From Acanthacorydalis orientalis (Eukaryota > Arthropoda > Insecta > Megaloptera > Corydalidae): 64,000 bases of DNA. Position numbers and translations under genes: made by a program. Position 1 is the first letter of the stretch. The number at the start of each line of letters is the position of its first letter. The stretch is taken from the NCBI GenBank assembly GCA_034766995.1, contig CM068317.1, positions 16,949,154 through 17,013,153 on the forward strand, in the 5' to 3' direction. The notes below the pieces were generated by a model, which did no database searches, was not told the DNA's origin, and saw only the letters and a list, made by a program, of their open reading frames with translations. This document shows, one piece after another, positions 57,781 to 64,000 of this stretch.

Positions 57781-58154
57781 AACTATTAAAAAAATTATTA
57801 TACTGTTTTGACATAGGCATTAATTTTTAACCTATAAAATTTGAGAACTAATTACTTTTTCTTGTCAAATAGTAAATATATTCAACTGACCTCTTCATAC
57901 ATAAATATATTTTTGTATACGAACTGATTTATCACATAAGTATACAAACAATTATGGTAATAGTCGATAAAGTTGCTTTTATAAATTGATTTTTTTTGTA
58001 AATTATAGTTTTTATGTAGTAAATAAATATATTACTTTTTTCTTTCAATTGGGATTAAATTAATCATAAGTTAGTAGTTATTTTTACAATTATTTAAGTA
58101 ACAAAAAATAACTAATTTCTCTACAATTTTAAATGAAACCAACAAGAATAAATT
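57781..58154. other. Unannotated AT-rich DNA
   Basis: Nothing recognised. Confidence 0.5.
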
Positions 58155-58158
58155 TATA

Positions 58159-58218
<60 letters not shown>
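58155..58218. repeat. (TA)n microsatellite
   Basis: TA array preceded by GTGTACA. Confidence 0.95.
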
Positions 58219-58221
<3 letters not shown>

Positions 58222-58360
58222 ATGTCATAATTCCATGGTAAAATATTATCTAATTTCTTAATAATACGCACTGTGTTCTTTACTTATAATAAAATACTTG
58301 TCTCGCTTCAATAGATAGAGTTATACGTGGTTTAATATTGTATAATCTATAGGAATGTAA

Positions 58361-58585
58361 CCCTTTGTTGGCTGAATTAATTAAAATGCAAAATAGAACA
58401 ATAGAAATGTTATTATGGAAAAGAATCATATTTGAAAACAAAAAAAAATAGATTTTTTTGAAATAGATTAAAATTTACAATAGTTTTTTTTATTTCGTGC
58501 ATGGAAATCCATTGAAATGAATGATGAATCATTGATTATTTAATATCAGTTGTTGTGTATGGCAGTACACAAAGTACACAAAGGG
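58361..58585. mobile_element. piggyBac-type MITE, 225 bp
   Basis: Begins CCCTTTGTTGGCT after GTAA (mutated TTAA at 58357-58360) and ends AGTACACAAAGGG before TTAA (58586-58589). The terminal 8 bp CCCTTTGT is a perfect inverted repeat and the next bases match partly. The right end has an extra inner hairpin, TGTGTA-TGGCAG-TACACA. The interior is AT-rich with no frame. TTAA target and CCC..GGG termini fit the piggyBac superfamily; the sequence differs from the MITE at 22760. Confidence 0.75.
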
Positions 58586-58764
58586 TTAAATACTGAAGCT
58601 TCATAAAATGACCATGAATATTCGGTAGAGTGATTTATTTTTATTCTTATTATTTATTTTCGAATTATAAACATATAAGTAATGAGCAATTAGTTCGTGG
58701 CCTCCACACAAATTAGTACCAACTAAAACGAAAAATATTATTTTATGATGAAAGTCAAATAAAA

Positions 58765-58840
58765 TTGGGTCAGGTGACGTTGTATCAGATTGTAAGGTTG
58801 AATGAAATTTATCAGACTAGGTCAATCTAAACAACCAGTC
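58765..58840. repeat. Degenerate GGTCAGATTA-type short repeat
   Basis: GGGTCAGGTGACG, ATCAGATTGTAAGGTTGA and ATCAGACTAGGTCAATC resemble the units at 45810-45965. Confidence 0.35.
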
Positions 58841-58991
58841 TTTTATGTTATTTTGTTTTTTATTTCATATTGTCTTTTTTTGTTGTGTTTCCAAAAATAT
58901 CATTTATTGCAAGAATTAATTTTATGATTAAATGCTTTTATGTCGTAATAAAACTAGTTGTTTTATGCTATAACTGATCACAAAAAAAAAT

Positions 58992-59135
<144 letters not shown>

Positions 59136-59184
59136 CAGACTAATTAACAGGTGAGTTAACGAAATCAAAATTTTTATTAAAAAT

Positions 59185-59242
59185 CAATTGAAAAACCTCT
59201 ATCTAGCAGTGGATGGACAGAAGTTGATTATGATTATTATGG
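59185..59242 (+). mobile_element. LINE 3'-terminal fragment
   Basis: The segment AACCTCTATCTAGCAGTGGA-TGGACAG followed by TTGATTATGATTATTATGG matches the very 3' end of RTE-like insect LINEs: '..CAGCAGTGGATGG..' then a GATGAT-type tail. In frame it reads LYLAVDGQ or IQQW-like pieces. Everything upstream is missing, and a TA array follows directly. The match is by pattern memory of this terminus, hence moderate confidence. Confidence 0.5.
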
Positions 59243-59284
<42 letters not shown>

Positions 59285-59300
59285 TAAGAGAGAGAGATAT
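59243..59300. repeat. (TA)n(GA)n microsatellite at a LINE 3' end
   Basis: TA array starting at the LINE terminus, followed by CATTAA and a short GA run. Confidence 0.92.
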
Positions 59301-60528
59301 AGAATAGGATTGCTTACAAAATTCATTAGATATAAACAAATTTTTTACTTTTCTTCTTAATGGAAATATTTTTACCTCTATTTTTCGTTAAGTGAATTGT
59401 TTTATCTTGTCTAAAAAACAGGATTTCACAATAAATAAAACCAGAACGTTAAATAAATATAAAATAAGTAATAATCTGTTCTTCCACTTTCCAAAAAGCA
59501 TCAACTAAATGTTATACAGATTGATTACCCTTTTCAATTAATGTATATTTTACATTTGTGGATTTTAAATACATATTCATTGACTTTTTTGTTTAAGTTT
59601 CTATATATTGGCGAATGCTCGGAACAATTGTTCCGCTGCTCCATATTACATATTTATTATTTAGTGTTATTTTTTTAAAAAATAAGCAACATAAAATCTT
59701 TATTGCCGTTTTCTACTCCATTTTTTAAGTTATCCTACTCATATATTGTTAAGATCAGTCTTAGCTCTTAAATTATTTTTTCTATTATCTGAATGACAGT
59801 ACCATAAATTATAGAAAATGACTGAATATCTGAAACTAGGCATATAACTTATCAGTCCAAAAATAAATTTTACATTGTTCCGAGAATCCATTCATGTTTA
59901 GTATATCTTTATAAATTATAGATAAACTATCTCGAACTTAAAATTACTGTTCTAGAATGAAATACTATTTACTTAAGTTTAAAAAATGATCAAATGTAAA
60001 CTTATAAAATAAGTTGGTTTATCAGCATTAAACGATTCGCTTGTTTTTTATTATTTAATAAAATATAAATCAAAAGTAAAAATAATTTTTAAGTTATGAT
60101 TGTATTAACTCCGATAATTTTTTTTTATGTTAAACTCTTTTCTAGAAATTTTTCCTAAGGCAACGTTCTTATGTACATGAAACCCTTAAATTAAATCCAG
60201 TGCACTGAAATTTTTTAAAAGTTTTAGAATTTTAATAAATTTTAAATGAAACAACATTCTGCTTAAAACACATTTTAACTTCTTTGGTATTTAAACCAAT
60301 TAAAAATAGCTACTTCTACATTTTGGTACCTATTAAATTTAATACTATACTTTATGGATCATATAAAGTTACTATAAGATAAAAACCATCTTAGCACTTG
60401 ATTAGATATACTATGGAACAAAAATAACAACAATCATCAAATTTAAGGCCTGCATAAAAAATTTATAAATAAAATTTGTGTAAACAGAAATCATGATTTA
60501 CCAAGTTAACATTAGGTCTTATGAAATA
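59301..60528. other. Unannotated AT-rich DNA
   Basis: Nothing recognised. Confidence 0.55.
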
Positions 60529-60612
60529 GTATATATATATATATATATATATATATAATGCATGTATGCATGTATATATGTATGTATATATGTATATATA
60601 TATATATATATA
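60529..60612. repeat. Compound TA/ATGC/GTATG microsatellite
   Basis: TA arrays on both sides of ATGCATGTATGCATGTATA. Confidence 0.93.
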
Positions 60613-60799
60613 ATTAGAAATGTTTATGTGACTTACGTTTCTAACTACGGTAGATGGTAGATTGTGTCTCGTTATTCTTATTGTGATTTGTTTTCATAAT
60701 TGGAAGGAAAATAAGGGGTGATAAATTATTTCATTGTTAATATGCAAATATGTAAAAACTATGTTTTGTACATATGTAAGATGTATTTTTGATATTGTT

Positions 60800-60803
60800 A
60801 TAC

Positions 60804-60843
<40 letters not shown>
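60800..60843. repeat. (TA)n microsatellite
   Basis: TA array directly before a less AT-rich patch (GGGTGCGTGTAACACTGCAC). Confidence 0.95.
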
Positions 60844-60847
<4 letters not shown>

Positions 60848-61325
60848 GGTGCGTGTAACACTGCACATGCGCCAAAAGTGAATTTTTTTTTGCCGTCGGT
60901 TGAAATGTGAAGAGTTTTAAGAGCATAGTAACATGCATGATAAATGAATGATTTTGTTTTTGTTCATTATTTTGATAATCAGTATAGGAGAGAGCATCAA
61001 AAGTACAATTTAGTATAAGATGAAGACAGTAAATATAAAACAAAAATTGAATTAGAAAATTAATATTTTTTTATTATATTTCATCAACTCCATAATTTCT
61101 TCTAGTGATGATTCAATTAGTACAACTTATACTATGGACTTAAGATAACTGAAATATGAAATGTATGTTTTGGATTGTATCCTATATGTTTGAATTGTAT
61201 GGCGAAAAAATAGTATTTATAATAGTATTCGATTTCGTTATTGCAATTATGGAAGCAGTAGTCATATATAAATTAAATAATTAATATAGTAGTAGTTACA
61301 TATAAATTAAGTTTTTCGTGTAGAA
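60844..61325. other. Unannotated DNA
   Basis: No gene or element recognised. Confidence 0.5.
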
Positions 61326-61329
61326 TATT

Positions 61330-61690
61330 AACAAGTGGTGCTGAATCTTCTGAGGCGAATTGACATTAAAAATTCCCACTTAAAATCATTGGTAGTTTAT
61401 CCTCTTCTCTACTAAGTAACGCTACACCTCCATGAGTGTACGGTAGTAATAAACGGTGTATAAAGTAGATTAATTATCCATTTTTGATTGGGAGAAATGT
61501 AAATCGCTACAATTATAATTGTACTATAATTATATTTTCCATCTTTCATTTTACACTCAGCAATGGAGAATTCACCAACTGCTGTTATCGTCGCACCAAA
61601 TACCTGGAATTGTGCAACAGTCATATCTATGATACGAAGTAACAATGTTAACTAAACCAGCGTTCACTTCTTCTATCTACGCATAAGCCA
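61330..61690 (-). pseudogene. Endonuclease (EEP-family) domain relic from a transposon
   Basis: Minus-strand frame 61412-61645 reads LRIIDMTVAQFQVFGAT, then VGEFSIAECKMKDGKY, then IIVAIYISPNQK. After a frameshift comes LPYTHGGVALLSREEDKLPM followed by ILSGNFNVN. The order 'vaIYiSPNQ .. LSGDFNVN' is that of an endonuclease/exonuclease/phosphatase domain, with the conserved Asp of GDFN changed to Asn. Such domains occur in LINEs and in helentron-type Helitrons; I lean to the latter from the 'YISPNQK' and 'FNVN' wording but cannot prove it. Stops and shifts make it non-functional. Confidence 0.6.
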
Positions 61691-61699
61691 TCATCTCTA

Positions 61700-62464
61700 A
61701 CTTTCTACTCCTCACTTCACATCATAACAACGATCGTTTCACTTTTTCGTCTCGGCCTTGAAAATTTACTCCCAACTCGGCTAAGGAAGTTTCACTTAAA
61801 AAAATCCTAGTGTTAGTAAGTCTGAATTCCATTGATATAATGGGTATTGTAGAAAAAGTTCACTCCTTTTTAAAATCATGGTATAAATATATAAACAGAA
61901 GAAGTATTGAATCAGAATATTTAATAAATTTGATTGAAGTTGGTTAGACATAAATTGTAGAATATAAAATATAATTAAAAATCACATATAGATAATATAT
62001 ACTTACGTTATTCGATAAGGCATTATTTTTTGTTGCTGTATAACGTGATATCTTGTTTACTTTTTAATATCTGATGGTATTTCAGTTTCATTACTATTTA
62101 CTGACAACTTAGCCGTGCTTACTAATGAACATGAGGAACATCTGCACTAAAATACCTTGATCATAGAAAACTGGTATCAAGTCAAGTACAAATATCTTGG
62201 TTAACTACTATTGGACACTAAATAGAAACACTGCATAACAAATAGCATTCTTTATAATTAATATAAATATACTTATAGGCGTCTAAAAAGAAAAAAGATA
62301 AAAAAGTCTGATCCCTTAAGTAACTTCATACGATAGATTTTTTTTAATTTGTAACGGGTTCAATGCAATAAAATATTTTAAAAATAACCTGATTTAAATT
62401 GCATAATAGATGAAAAGTATTTGTTTGTCATCCAGTATTATATTAAGTTCAACTTTCGATAGTA
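61700..62464. other. Unannotated AT-rich DNA
   Basis: The part next to the endonuclease relic (61650-61810) is less AT-rich and may belong to the same element. The rest shows nothing. Confidence 0.45.
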
Positions 62465-62469
62465 ATAAT

Positions 62470-62519
<50 letters not shown>
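62465..62519. repeat. (TAA)n(TA)n microsatellite
   Basis: A few TAA units followed by a TA array. Confidence 0.94.
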
Positions 62520-62521
<2 letters not shown>

Positions 62522-63463
62522 GTCATTGTATGCGTAAATACTATTTATTTTCCATTTTAAACTGACACATTTTATAATTAAAAAAAAAATATAAATATGA
62601 CATATTTGGTGAAATATTACATTCATCAAAATAACTATGCGAAAATTTAAGGTGATGTCTTGTTATAATATCTTTAGTATTTAGGAAAACTATTTGTCGA
62701 ATTCTATGAAGTAAATCAAGTTGGTAGAAGTTTGTATTCAATTACAGTCATGCTAAATATGGTATGTGTTGAAGAAAACACGCGAATCATCGGATATTGA
62801 ATGGAAACCGTTTTCTTCTGTTTTATTTTGGCGGTTAAAAAGTTATGCTCATAAAAGTGTGAAAAAGAAGCGATACGATCATTAGTACTACAAGAAATTG
62901 AATAATATTAATAATTTTTTTATAAATACTCATGATGAGCATGACACTTTTCAATTGTAGTACAGGTCATACTTAAAAGTAAAATTTCACTCATAAAATA
63001 GGATGCGTGTTATTTCTTTTAAAATTGAAAATAAATTATAATTATATATTTTTTTACATATGTTTTGTAAACTTCTTTGTGATTATTCATAAATGATTTT
63101 TAAATATTAATTATTTTCAATTAAATTAATATCAACCAAAAAATGTTCTTAATTCAAAGATATTTTATTCAAAAAATTCTTACAGTTAATTGCATATTAG
63201 TATTTTAACGCATCATAATTATCATTTTTTTAATTTCTGTATTCTTTACAAAAATACACTAAAAATATATTAATATAAAGATATAAAGCAATAAAAGGTA
63301 AGTAATTTCAAAAGGTTACAGATGATAAAAATTCTTCATTGTTCAATATATAATAATAAATATATTAACTAGTTTATTAAGAAGATGAAATTTTATTTAA
63401 GAAATATGGTGTTATGTATTGTATAAGATAAAACATATCATTCATATAATATTTTTATTAAGT
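62520..63463. other. Unannotated AT-rich DNA
   Basis: Nothing recognised. Confidence 0.55.
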
Positions 63464-63535
63464 TATATATATATAATATATATATACATTATATATAATA
63501 TATAAGTATATATATATATATTTATTTATATACAA
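63464..63535. repeat. Imperfect TA repeat
   Basis: TA and ATT mixed repeat. Confidence 0.85.
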
Positions 63536-63907
63536 ACAATTGTGTATAGAAAAACATTCTTTCATTTAATATTATTATTATTTTGCAATAAAACGAATTT
63601 TCCATCATTTTTTAAAGTAATAAATAACTAGAATAATTTCACATCAAGAACAGCCTTCGAAATTATTTATGGCTGCAATATTAAAAATAAAGTACTATTA
63701 AAAAGTAAAGGAATTATACACAATAAAAAATAACAGCGCGAAGAACACGGAGCACATTTATATAATATGAAGTCGGTTCAAACACATGCAAAAGTATTAT
63801 TTTGTGTATTATTGCAACCATAATTCCACTGTGTACGTTCTAATAAAGGATTATATAAAAGTAAGATTGCTTTTTGAATTTTAAACCTTCATATAATTAT
63901 GTATGAG
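63536..63907. other. Unannotated AT-rich DNA
   Basis: Nothing recognised. Confidence 0.5.
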
Positions 63908-63918
63908 TATATATATTA

Positions 63919-63979
<61 letters not shown>

Positions 63980-63980
63980 A
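63908..63980. repeat. (TA)n microsatellite
   Basis: TA array with two early TTA slips and one late TG. Confidence 0.94.
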
Positions 63981-64000
63981 CTAGATGTACATAAATATAC

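Overview
The window looks like intergenic or intronic DNA from a very AT-rich arthropod genome, most likely an insect. The signs are an eukaryotic transposon load dominated by Tc1/mariner elements, piggyBac-type MITEs with TTAA targets, hAT and LINE relics, and no operon-like layout. Hymenoptera is a plausible guess from the many cecropia-type mariners, but nothing here proves it. I found no intact host gene. The only substantial uninterrupted, recognisable reading frame is a 224-codon mariner transposase catalytic domain at 17626-18300 (minus). A few short open stretches (10 kb, 16.5 kb, 19.0 kb, 29.5 kb, 49.6 kb, 54.9-55.5 kb) could be exons or chance; all are low confidence.

Layout. 0-10 kb: TA microsatellites, a 574-bp mariner deletion derivative (1115-1688), an old mariner relic (about 2.3-2.6 kb), a possible Tc1 scrap (5.75 kb), a pogo/Tigger-like end (6.05-6.43 kb) and the 3' end of a LINE (8.78-9.24 kb). 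10-20 kb: a mariner end (11.0 kb), a decayed mariner (14.0-14.65 kb), a 400-bp compound microsatellite (15.67-16.08 kb) and the youngest-looking mariner (17571-18480). 20-31 kb: hAT relic (21.9-22.3 kb), mariner with a nested piggyBac-like MITE (22602-23264), a cluster of three hairpins (25.02-25.19 kb), a near full-length mariner (25790-27054), and two more short mariners. 31-38 kb: a GC-rich pocket (31.4-31.65 kb) and three further mariners, each with TA target duplications. 39-45 kb: three copies of an unclassified interspersed repeat and a pocket carrying two CTCF-like motifs (44.2 kb). 46-64 kb: mariner 46127-47298, other mariner relics (50.0, 54.0-54.5, 57.2 kb), LINE reverse-transcriptase relic (51 kb), a piggyBac-like MITE (58361-58585), a second LINE 3' end (59.2 kb) and an endonuclease-domain relic (61.3-61.7 kb).

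The elements work together only as a record of transposition. At least five mariner lineages with different termini are present. One of them (termini TTAGGTTGGTAG) accounts for nine copies, three to four of which look like descendants of one internal deletion spread by trans-mobilisation. The (TA)n arrays, about fifty of them, are the other main component, and two of them begin exactly at LINE 3' ends, which suggests how some were seeded. I see no tRNA, rRNA, CRISPR or prokaryote-type system.
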